A stretch of 23,408 nucleotides of DNA. It comes from an uncultured Bacteroidota bacterium. GTDB taxonomy: Bacteria > Bacteroidota > Bacteroidia > 2-12-FULL-35-15. The DNA is taken from assembly GCA_903881065.1 (NCBI GenBank), contig CAIRRW010000544.1, forward strand, positions 1-23,408, written 5' to 3'. Positions within the stretch are counted from its first letter, which is position 1, and each line of letters opens with the position of its first letter. Positions 7,047 through 13,548 of the stretch are shown one piece after another. A model generated the notes under the pieces. It had not been told where the DNA came from and ran no database searches. It saw only the letters and a list, made by a program, of their open reading frames with translations. The translations under genes and the position numbers were made by a program.

Positions 7047-8074
7047 TACATTCTGCTTTCAACGATTTGCAAACGCTCATTGCATTCAAGACAGGCATCG
7101 TTGGAATTAAGAGAAATGCTATCCACTAGTTGTGTTAAAGAACGGTCAAACTCTGCCATGAAATCCTTGTATAATTCAGCAGCTTTGTCAAGTCCGATAG
7201 TTGTAAATTCATTTACACGATTTGAATTTAATCGTTCAATCATCAGCTCGGCACCACATAAATACCATAGCGGATAGGTAAATAAATCCTTGTTATTGCA
7301 GACGATTTTATCATACTTGCACACCACAGAAAACTTTCCGGTCAATCCGAAAATATTAGTACCGTAAGTCGGTGACTGATAGTCTGTATATTCAATACCT
7401 CTTATAAATGGATCGCAATATCCACCATATAAAATAGTGATTGCGGAATAGAAACCATTAATTGAAAGTTGATTGATTAATTGTTCCGGCCCAGGTATGT
7501 TTGTTGCATCGTAGGTAAATGCAAGTCGTGCATAATCATAGCTTTTTTGAACTCTTACTTCATTCCATCCATTGTTCACTTTATCAGTCGGTATGGTGAA
7601 TGTATCCACTTTATTTCCCATTAATAAATCAACAATGTTGATGGTAACGGAGTCACCTATTGTCGTTTTATCAATGATATAAAATGAAAGGGATTCAACA
7701 TAAATCTGCTGAAGGTTACTGGCAGTGAATACACTTTTGCCGTACATCAATTCAACAGAAAAACCTCTTTGAAGAGGTGCTGCCGGAGTATTTGTCTGAC
7801 TTTGTGTATATATTCTGTTCAGCAGGTCAACAGCTCCACGAAGTTGTTTTAATTTAAACTCCTTCAGGAAACGTTGTGTTACTTCAATGCTGAATTTTGA
7901 TAATGCACGGTCCTGAACATTCTTCCAGACTCCGAGAAAATTCTTCTGTTCATCATTCGCTAATTTTTCAATACCTTCTAATGAAATGCCAGGGAGCGTA
8001 TTCAGGTATTTACCTGCTACAGGTACCAGAGCACCGCAACCTAAAACACCGATATAATCTCTTAGACATTCCAT
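7046..8074 (-). CDS. Head-tail connector region structural protein
   Basis: 342 residues, no signal peptide or membrane segment. A helical N-terminal third (about 1-90, GVWKNVQDRALSKFSIEVTQ) is followed by a beta-rich middle (about 105-215) and a helical C-terminal region with a CLEC motif near 333-336. It lies directly after the major capsid gene and before the tail-completion gene, where head-completion or adaptor proteins are encoded. I do not recognise the family. The length is greater than usual for a lambda-like connector (100-150 residues), so the beta-rich middle may be an added domain, perhaps exposed on the virion neck. Confidence 0.5.
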   Translation of the reverse strand: MECLRDYIGVLGCGALVPVAGKYLNTLPGISLEGIEKLANDEQKNFLGVWKNVQDRALSKFSIEVTQRFLKEFKLKQLRGAVDLLNRIYTQSQTNTPAAPLQRGFSVELMYGKSVFTASNLQQIYVESLSFYIIDKTTIGDSVTINIVDLLMGNKVDTFTIPTDKVNNGWNEVRVQKSYDYARLAFTYDATNIPGPEQLINQLSINGFYSAITILYGGYCDPFIRGIEYTDYQSPTYGTNIFGLTGKFSVVCKYDKIVCNNKDLFTYPLWYLCGAELMIERLNSNRVNEFTTIGLDKAAELYKDFMAEFDRSLTQLVDSISLNSNDACLECNERLQIVESRM

Positions 8075-8121
8075 TAGTATGATATTGAATTTTGAACTAA
8101 CAACAGAACAAAAATCTAATC

Positions 8122-9252
8122 TTAAGCATTGGTTGCAACGTAACGTAATGTTCCGTTATTACCAGTCAAGCGGTCAGCTGCATCGTAAGCATCAGCTGGG
8201 ATGTTAAACGAGTCAAACGACTTACTGATAATTAACGCCCATCCACGGTTTACTTTTATAGCACGATCTCCTTCACTTGCAATAACCAATTCGGTAGGAC
8301 ATTTGATGTAAGTCAACTGTATATCGAATGTGAATGAGGACATGTTACCCTGTGCATCCATTACAGGAACAGTAAGAGTTCCGAAGAAATCACCGCCTTT
8401 CATTCCTGCTTTGAAACCAACATAACGATTGATATCGATCAACTGTACAGCATTTTTCTCGAAGATTCCAAACTCATTAGTACCCCAAGCGTTATCACAA
8501 TCAAAGTCGTTATAGTACTTTGGTAGTGCCAATCTGTTTGAATTAACTCCTGCCTGATTAGCAGAAATTGCAGCGGCATTTTGCTGGATATAATATGCGT
8601 CAATCAAACCACTTCCCACAATGAACGATTTTGATATATCCATCTCATTCAAACGTGCATCTGCCATAACAGAAGTCATACCTGATGTTAAATCATTGAC
8701 AATTGCAGATAATGGGAAATTGACAGCTTTTGCAGTTGCTGCTCCGGTTGTTTGATTTTTACCAAAGTTAGCAACCTGTTTAACCACCAAATCATCATTC
8801 ATGTCCTGCATCAAACCGTTGATGGTTTCCATGATTACTTCCCACTGTTCTGTCATTAACGGAGTAACTCCTGACAAAGCAGTACCTATCGGATTCATCA
8901 ATCCAGATGCCTCTTTTTCATAACGTGCTATTACGTCATCTTCAAGCATCACTGCATATTTACGGAACATGCTGGCCGCGACAGTCACTTCATTGTATGC
9001 AGGTCGTGCATCAATGTCGCAATTATCAGTAGTCGCACTTTTGCCTTTTGGCAAACGAGTACGATACTTAACACGAACATCTTTAATATGTCCGCTGCCA
9101 TCATCAATTCCAGAAGAAACAATGTTGGGCTTAGAATTATCCAAAAGCATTCGTGTAAAACCTACAGGAGTGATTTTGGTGGATGGTGTAATACCATCGA
9201 ATACTGCTTTCGAGTGAAAGAGTAATGCTGGGGCGAAGCCTATACCTGCCAT
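8122..9252 (-). CDS. Major capsid protein
   Basis: 376 residues, the usual size of an HK97-fold capsid protein without a large cleaved delta domain. It begins MAGIGFAPALLFHSKAVFDG and continues with an extended region. The stretch YNEVTVAASMFRKYAVMLEDD (split around 86-106) has the strand-helix pattern of the E-loop/P-domain region in such proteins. The scaffold gene lies 28 bases upstream, as expected. The leader ACTTATTTAAA before the ATG is shared with the probable tail-tube gene, which fits high expression. No protease gene was found next to it, so maturation may be protease-free or use a gene elsewhere. The call rests on position, length and overall pattern. Confidence 0.78.
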   Translation of the reverse strand: MAGIGFAPALLFHSKAVFDGITPSTKITPVGFTRMLLDNSKPNIVSSGIDDGSGHIKDVRVKYRTRLPKGKSATTDNCDIDARPAYNEVTVAASMFRKYAVMLEDDVIARYEKEASGLMNPIGTALSGVTPLMTEQWEVIMETINGLMQDMNDDLVVKQVANFGKNQTTGAATAKAVNFPLSAIVNDLTSGMTSVMADARLNEMDISKSFIVGSGLIDAYYIQQNAAAISANQAGVNSNRLALPKYYNDFDCDNAWGTNEFGIFEKNAVQLIDINRYVGFKAGMKGGDFFGTLTVPVMDAQGNMSSFTFDIQLTYIKCPTELVIASEGDRAIKVNRGWALIISKSFDSFNIPADAYDAADRLTGNNGTLRYVATNA

Positions 9253-9263
9253 TTTAAATAAGT
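9253..9263 (-). promoter_or_regulatory. Shared translation leader (capsid copy)
   Basis: ACTTATTTAAA immediately before the capsid ATG, identical to that at 5896-5906. It is probably a translation-initiation enhancer, since no Shine-Dalgarno sequence is present and no TAnnTTTG promoter was found in this short gap. Confidence 0.5.
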
Positions 9264-9280
9264 ATTAGAAGTAAGTTTTT

Positions 9281-10156
9281 TTAGGAAGGAATCAAACCTG
9301 CATCTTTCAGAGCTTGGTCTGCGTTAGCGACAGCTTTCGGATTGATGATGTTTTTATCACTACCTGGAATTACTACAGTTGGATTAGCCGGATTAGCCCG
9401 TTCGTTTACCTGCAATAATTTGTTTTGGGCGAGAACCCCATCAATAAGATTTGTTACGACTATTTTATTATGCTGGTCGTCAAACGCATCGGTACCATCG
9501 GATTTCTTAACTTCCATGGTACCATTGGTATTTACTATTTGAAATCCTTTTGCAGCCAATTCTGATTTGATGGCAGCCATAACAATTGAATTCTTTGTTG
9601 CCACAGGCATCTCTTCCGGTAATGAAAGTTTTTTCTGTGCAACTAAAGTCTGCAATTCTTTATCTATAATAAGGCCGTTAAATTCGGCTTCTTTTGCAGT
9701 TAATGTTTCCTGATTCTTTTTTATCAGGTCTTTTTGTGCCTGATGTAAATCATCAATTTGTTTCTGCAATGCTTTTTTATCAGCACCGTCAGTTGACTTA
9801 TTTTTCTTTTCGGTCAACTCTGCTGTTTTCTTAATCATCTTTTCAATTTTTGAAAAGGTATTTTTATCAGCAACAATGTCAGCAGCATCTTCAGTTGCGA
9901 ATCCCAATTCTTCAATCAGTTTTGAAACAACAGCATCAGCACCGTTAAGAGCTTCGCCTTTTACTTTTTTAATTACTTCGGGGTGAGCTTTGGCGGCTTC
10001 TACATTCATCAATGCTGTATCGATTGCATTTGCCAATTCATCAGGAATCTCGGTATTCGATAATTCCGCTTTTGACAATAAATCAACCAATGCTTTGTTA
10101 GCTGCATCGATTCCGCTTTTTTTGGATAACTTGTTTAATAGATCCCCGAATTTCAT
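9281..10156 (-). CDS. Scaffolding protein candidate
   Basis: A 291-residue, Cys-free, highly charged and mostly helical protein, rich in Ala, Lys, Glu and Asp. A coiled coil spans about residues 100-162 (FSKIEKMIKKTAELTEKK, then KQIDDLHQAQKDLIKKNQET). The C-terminal region is more polar, with Asn and Pro. Composition, length and position just before the major capsid gene are those of an internal head-scaffolding protein, which guides capsid assembly and then leaves or is degraded. No Ser/His/Asp protease motif is visible, so a protease-scaffold fusion is not supported. It lies about 37 bases downstream of the tRNA on the same strand. Confidence 0.7.
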   Translation of the reverse strand: MKFGDLLNKLSKKSGIDAANKALVDLLSKAELSNTEIPDELANAIDTALMNVEAAKAHPEVIKKVKGEALNGADAVVSKLIEELGFATEDAADIVADKNTFSKIEKMIKKTAELTEKKNKSTDGADKKALQKQIDDLHQAQKDLIKKNQETLTAKEAEFNGLIIDKELQTLVAQKKLSLPEEMPVATKNSIVMAAIKSELAAKGFQIVNTNGTMEVKKSDGTDAFDDQHNKIVVTNLIDGVLAQNKLLQVNERANPANPTVVIPGSDKNIINPKAVANADQALKDAGLIPS

Positions 10157-10195
10157 AATTAATTGTTTTAAGTTTTTAACTTCATTTAATCTTAG

Positions 10196-10268
10196 TAGCG
10201 AAGACAGGATTCTAACCTATGACCTTTGGTGTATGAGACCAACGAGCTACCAACTGCTCCACCTCGCA
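10196..10268 (-). tRNA. tRNA-Met(CAU), initiator-like, with an odd T-loop
   Basis: 73 bases fold as a full cloverleaf. The acceptor stem (TGCGAGG/CTTCGCT) has a T1-T72 mismatch. The D-stem is GAGC/GCTC. The anticodon stem TTGGT/ACCAA holds loop CTCATAC with anticodon CAU at 10233-10235. The T-stem is ATAGG/CCTGT with one T-G wobble, and the discriminator is A. CCA is not encoded (CTA follows). The unpaired 1-72 position and the A11-T24 pair are hallmarks of bacterial initiator tRNA, and the D-arm resembles fMet genes. Only two of the three initiator G-C pairs in the anticodon stem remain (29-41 and 30-40). The T-loop reads TTAGAAT, so the nearly universal C56 is A. It lies eight bases after the Csp stop and before the scaffold gene. 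Function is uncertain. Confidence 0.85.
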
Positions 10269-10276
10269 ATATATTG

Positions 10277-10465
10277 TTAAGCTAAACGAACGTTGATTGC
10301 GTTCAGCCCTTTTTTGTTTTCCGAAACTTCAAATGTTACCGAATCGCCATCTTTAATGGCATCAATCAGTCCAGTTGCATGAACGAAAATATTTTTATTG
10401 GTTTCATACGCGATGAATCCAAATCCTTTCTGTGTGTTGAAAAACTTTACTGTTCCTGTTTTCAT
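10277..10465 (-). CDS. Cold-shock-domain protein (CspA family)
   Basis: 62 residues, a complete single cold-shock domain. It starts MKTGTVKFFNTQKGFGFI, with RNP1 at 13-18 (KGFGFI) and RNP2 at 26-30 (IFVHA), followed by GLIDAIKDGDSVTFEV. These bind single-stranded RNA or DNA, and the protein probably acts as an RNA chaperone or antiterminator in the cytoplasm. At 62 residues it is slightly shorter than CspA (70), but no strand is missing. It is followed by the tRNA and preceded, six bases away, by the 151-aa gene, so it is inside the capsid transcription unit, not a stand-alone stress gene. Phages sometimes carry Csp-like genes, but not usually beside scaffold and capsid. The family call is secure; the role in infection is inferred. 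Confidence 0.95.
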   Translation of the reverse strand: MKTGTVKFFNTQKGFGFIAYETNKNIFVHATGLIDAIKDGDSVTFEVSENKKGLNAINVRLA

Positions 10466-10471
10466 AATAAT

Positions 10472-10927
10472 TTATTTTGTTAATTCTGCTTTTCTTTTAT
10501 CAGCAGCTTTGATTACAGAAACTCTTGTATCATCACCTACCAATTCGTCAACTTCCTCAATTGAACCTGCAACATCAATCATAACTACTAACTGTGCAGC
10601 GGAAACAACCGGAGGAACTTTATCTGCTTTTGCTTCAAGTTCGGCAATTTGTTTTTTTAACTCTGCATTTTCTCCCCCTGCACTTTCCAGTTGTTTTTTT
10701 AAAACAACTAAAGCGTTATCTCCTTTTCCTGTTGGCGCAAATGTTTCATCATAACCAGAGTGAGAAGTAATTTCATCTTTAGTCATTTCTACGATTTCCA
10801 AATGATATCTATCTTCAGGTCTTTTCAAAGTATTTTGAAATTGAAGTTTTTTCATTGTGGAAGGTTGACAAAAATGAACTGTTTTGTCAGGTTTAGTTAT
10901 TTTTAAGTATTGCTTTTTCTCTGCCAT
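10472..10927 (-). CDS. Unknown phage protein with central coiled coil
   Basis: 151 residues. The N-terminal part (1-60) is beta-rich and basic (KKQYLKITKPDKTVHFC). A coiled coil covers about 73-101 (ALVVLKKQLESAGGENAELK). A C-terminal helical segment (about 106-151) contains AAQLVVMIDVAGSIEEVDEL and a Lys-rich end. I do not recognise the family. It is the first gene of the unit that continues with Csp, the tRNA, scaffold and capsid, and it has a candidate promoter about 30 bases upstream. A head-assembly or virion-internal role is likely from position only. The AT-rich leader without Shine-Dalgarno matches neighbouring genes. Confidence 0.6.
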   Translation of the reverse strand: MAEKKQYLKITKPDKTVHFCQPSTMKKLQFQNTLKRPEDRYHLEIVEMTKDEITSHSGYDETFAPTGKGDNALVVLKKQLESAGGENAELKKQIAELEAKADKVPPVVSAAQLVVMIDVAGSIEEVDELVGDDTRVSVIKAADKRKAELTK

Positions 10928-10955
10928 TTGAAGTATGATTTGTTAATAATCAATG

Positions 10956-10963
10956 CAAAAGTA
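10956..10963 (-). promoter_or_regulatory. Candidate -7 element, capsid-unit promoter
   Basis: On the minus strand TACTTTTG matches TAnnTTTG, about 30 bases before the ATG of the 151-aa gene. No TTTG -33 element is seen at the usual distance, so this is a half-match. It lies in the only divergent gap of the late region, where a promoter is needed because the gene to the right is on the other strand. Confidence 0.4.
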
Positions 10964-10997
10964 TTTTATTTTTATATTCATTATTATTCTTTTTGTG

Positions 10998-11005
10998 TAT
11001 TTTTG
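10998..11005 (+). promoter_or_regulatory. Candidate -7 element for plus-strand cassette
   Basis: TATTTTTG matches TAnnTTTG, 24 bases before the first ATG of the plus-strand cassette (11029). The -33 region is only T-rich (TTTA near 10971). Divergent from the minus-strand element at 10956-10963, so both units may be controlled from this 100-base gap. Confidence 0.4.
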
Positions 11006-11028
11006 TACTAAATTAGCACAGAAATAAA

Positions 11029-11259
11029 ATGAAGCCAATAGAATTTTTAGGTCAGAATATAATCTTTGCAAAAGACCAGCCCGAGTACCAACCACTACCT
11101 GCTCAACGAACAGAGGATGGAGTTGTATTAACCTTTTGGGAGCTTACTCCCGAAGAAAGACTGGAAGTATTTAATGAAGGTAAGTTATATATTCGTCAAC
11201 TGACATTCAACCGACCGCTTCAACCGATAATGCCAACAGTTCAAAAAGATTTACCATGA
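11029..11259 (+). CDS. Conserved small phage protein, unknown function
   Basis: 76 residues, starting MKPIEFLGQNIIFAKDQPEY, with two proline/glutamine-rich stretches and the pattern QLTFNRPLQPIMPTV near the end. I recall similar small proteins in other Bacteroidota phages and prophages, but without a known function; this is from memory, not a search. There is no membrane segment and no nucleic-acid-binding motif that I can name. It is the first gene of a four-gene plus-strand group that faces away from the capsid unit. Its stop overlaps the next start by four bases (ATGA), so translation is coupled. Confidence 0.65.
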   Translation: MKPIEFLGQNIIFAKDQPEYQPLPAQRTEDGVVLTFWELTPEERLEVFNEGKLYIRQLTFNRPLQPIMPTVQKDLP

Positions 11260-11444
11260 GTGATAAGAAAATTTCTCCAATTCGGTTAGCAAATATTCCG
11301 TCTGATGTAAAGGAATATATTTTGGAATTGCAAGGTATCGAGCAAAAGAATTGCCTGTGCAAGAAATCGCAGGAGCGCGTGGTGTATATGATAATTCGTG
11401 AACATAAAGAAATGACGGACTTAGAAAAACGGAAAAAACCATGA
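11256..11444 (+). CDS. Small basic protein, unknown
   Basis: 62 residues with a predicted amphipathic helix (VKEYILELQGIEQKNC) and a basic second half (CKKSQERVVYMIIREHKE) that ends in Lys/Arg-rich sequence. It has a ribbon-helix-like feel at the start (ISPIRLANIP), but I cannot assign a DNA-binding family. It overlaps both neighbours by four bases (ATGA at each end), which is strong evidence that it is a real gene in a coupled operon. Two cysteines (33 and 35, CLC). Confidence 0.55.
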   Translation: MSDKKISPIRLANIPSDVKEYILELQGIEQKNCLCKKSQERVVYMIIREHKEMTDLEKRKKP

Positions 11445-11812
11445 GTGGAAATATTAACGACACAATGATGTCAAAAGCAGAGAAGGAAGCCTTTGATAAA
11501 TCTATCGGAATTGACATGAAGAAAAAAGACAAATACGACCGCCAAATAAAAGGTGAAAACCTTTTGAATTATTATAAAGTTAAATTAGCCGATGCCTGTG
11601 CTAACTTTTATAAGCTCGTTACGGAGGATGAAGAAGCAAATGAGGTATTGTTTCAAGAACATAGCCAACAATGGAAACTGGTCGCAAATAATGCCAACCG
11701 TTTGCAGAAAATAATCAAAGTAAATCCGTTTGCTTTTGAAGTACAGATTGCAAGGTATAAGGAAGCAGCCGAAAACAGAGCGAAGGAAGTATTGCAGAAA
11801 AAACAAGAATAA
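11441..11812 (+). CDS. Helical small protein, unknown
   Basis: 123 residues, almost entirely helical, Lys/Glu-rich, with coiled-coil potential from about 40 to the end (NLLNYYKVKLADACANFYKL, then a Lys/Glu tail). The start overlaps the preceding gene by four bases. I do not recognise the family. It is in the group with the 76- and 62-residue genes and precedes the 71-residue gene by 36 bases. No enzyme motif, membrane segment or signal peptide. Confidence 0.55.
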   Translation: MSGNINDTMMSKAEKEAFDKSIGIDMKKKDKYDRQIKGENLLNYYKVKLADACANFYKLVTEDEEANEVLFQEHSQQWKLVANNANRLQKIIKVNPFAFEVQIARYKEAAENRAKEVLQKKQE

Positions 11813-11835
11813 CCAATTTATATCAATTAATTTAT

Positions 11836-11843
11836 TATATTTG
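11836..11843 (+). promoter_or_regulatory. Candidate -7 element just before 71-aa gene
   Basis: TATATTTG is a perfect TAnnTTTG, ending five bases before the ATG at 11849. A transcript would start at or very near the ATG, so the mRNA would be almost leaderless. No clear -33 TTTG is present. It suggests separate control of the 71-aa gene from the three genes upstream. Confidence 0.4.
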
Positions 11844-11848
11844 TAACA

Positions 11849-12064
11849 ATGACAAGAGAAGAATTCTTAATAAAGCTACGAGAAGAAACTGTTTACTTAA
11901 AAAATGAGTTTGAAAAAGCTGTAATTAAAAGTACTCCTGACGGCAAAGCATTTGTTAAATTTAAAGGTGTGGAACCATATGAAGCAACTAACGGAGCTTC
12001 TATTGTGGTTAATGTTTGCTATGAAGAAAATGAAATAACAAAAGAAGAATACGATAGTTTTTAA
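11849..12064 (+). CDS. Small acidic protein, candidate immunity/antitoxin
   Basis: 71 residues, acidic overall. An N-terminal helix (EEFLIKLREETVYLKNEFEK) is followed by a short beta region (GKAFVKFKGVEPYEA, ASIVVNVCYE) and an acidic tail ending KEEYDSF. The family is not recognised. It has its own candidate promoter and ends tail-to-tail with the MuF-RelA/SpoT gene, the two stop codons overlapping in one TTAA (12061-12064). MuF toxins of phages often have a small immunity gene next to the toxin end, so a protective role is a reasonable inference, though immunity genes normally follow in the same direction. It could equally be an unrelated small phage protein. Confidence 0.5.
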   Translation: MTREEFLIKLREETVYLKNEFEKAVIKSTPDGKAFVKFKGVEPYEATNGASIVVNVCYEENEITKEEYDSF

Positions 12065-13548
12065 TCATAAAAATTAGCCTGGTATTCCTTAGCCAACTTC
12101 TCTATTTCTAATACCCGTGAAACATCTGAAAGCTTATCGCTTTTTTCTATTAGTCTCCATTCTTCATAATACATGTGTCCTAATCCAGGTTCTAATCCGG
12201 TAGATGCTTTTATTTCATTAAATATTTCATCCCCTAAAATAGTTCTTGCATCTGCTTCTGTTTCTTTAGAATAAATCATTTTAGGTGTATTCACCTGAAT
12301 TTCTCCAATCAATCCATTATCTGTATTATAAGTAAGTAAATTACCTGAATAACCTAATTTGTTTTTATCTGCATATTGAATAGATGAACCTTGCAATGTT
12401 TTTTCTTTTAGTAAATCTCGAACAATATTTTCGATTTGCTCTTTTGGTGCTACAATAGTATTTCTTACAGCATCTTTGGTTCGTGTAATATCTCCACCAT
12501 AATCTGAAGTAGCTTTTCGCAAAATAGAATTTGCTGACTTAAAATTAATTGGTGTTACAACAGCCCCATATTTATCAGCAATCCGATTTGCTATTTCATC
12601 AATTTGAGGTGCTGATTCTTTTGCTTTATTCATCAAATCATTTAATGCAGGATGAAATAATCTTCTTATATTACCCGGTACTATTTGTGAAGAAACAGGA
12701 TACATAGAGTGCTCACAACTATAACCACCGCAATTAATTTCAATATTGTTTTCATCTGTACCTGGAATACCTCCTGCCCATACATGAGTCGTAGGATTAA
12801 TTTTCACCTTAACACCATCAATAATTCCATTTACAATATCTGAAAACTCCGAGCGATGAATCCATTTCTTTTTTGTCATCAGAATACAAAACTCGCGCGA
12901 AGTCTTACGATTAGAACCGACATACATAAACCACTCCATATCCAAATCATTGCTCAATACCTGACCGTATTGTCTGCTGAATTGCTGTAATGAATCGGTG
13001 GTGATTTGTTTGGTGTATCGCTCCAAAGCTCCAGTACCTGTATCATTCGTTAAAATGAAGTTTCGCATCTGGTCAAGCAAATCATTGTATGAAGCACCTA
13101 CGGTAATATTGCGTTTCAGGATATCACGTATTCCATCCGTTACATTGGCACTGATTCCGCTTTCTGTTAATGATTGTACAGTGTATTCAACTGACTGCTG
13201 TTTAACAGCATCAAGTAATTTTGTAGGACCTTCGGAAGCTGATAATTGTTTGAAATAAGAATCCTGTAATTTGGAAACAGCATTGAAAGCGCTGGTATAT
13301 TCCTTAACGGAATCAATATAATCAGGATTAAGAATTATTTTTTCAATCTTTCCTTTTATGGCTCCTATTGCCTTAATATTCTTTACTGTGTTCGCTATTT
13401 TACCATCAGTAATATCAAGGTCTTTCACGAGCAAAGCAACATCATCATAAATGCTTTTCTGAATCCCGTCAATATTGGAATTGAAAGAGTCGGATGCGTT
13501 TTGTATCGCATCCGACAATTCAGAAATTATTTTATCCAGCTCATTCAT
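12061..13548 (-). CDS. MuF-type head protein with RelA/SpoT-like toxin domain
   Basis: 495 residues. The helical N-terminal and middle part (about 1-300) is placed like an SPP1 gp7/MuF minor head protein, directly after the portal gene. It includes SREFC (217-221), KKKWI, a WAGG element and NCGGYSCEH (272-280), the Cys/His pattern of that domain. Residues about 308-468 (bases 12145-12627) look like a RelA/SpoT nucleotidyltransferase: FKSANSILRK (336-345), DAVRNTIV (359-366, D359 and R362), GYSGN (399-403) and GEIQVNT (415-421, E416 as the catalytic Glu). GLGHMYYEEWR follows. No hydrolase (HD) domain is present, so it would be synthetase-only, like small toxic relatives. It might make a toxic alarmone or modify tRNA if active; that is inference. 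It is probably carried in the virion with the head protein. Confidence 0.72.
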   Translation of the reverse strand: MNELDKIISELSDAIQNASDSFNSNIDGIQKSIYDDVALLVKDLDITDGKIANTVKNIKAIGAIKGKIEKIILNPDYIDSVKEYTSAFNAVSKLQDSYFKQLSASEGPTKLLDAVKQQSVEYTVQSLTESGISANVTDGIRDILKRNITVGASYNDLLDQMRNFILTNDTGTGALERYTKQITTDSLQQFSRQYGQVLSNDLDMEWFMYVGSNRKTSREFCILMTKKKWIHRSEFSDIVNGIIDGVKVKINPTTHVWAGGIPGTDENNIEINCGGYSCEHSMYPVSSQIVPGNIRRLFHPALNDLMNKAKESAPQIDEIANRIADKYGAVVTPINFKSANSILRKATSDYGGDITRTKDAVRNTIVAPKEQIENIVRDLLKEKTLQGSSIQYADKNKLGYSGNLLTYNTDNGLIGEIQVNTPKMIYSKETEADARTILGDEIFNEIKASTGLEPGLGHMYYEEWRLIEKSDKLSDVSRVLEIEKLAKEYQANFYD

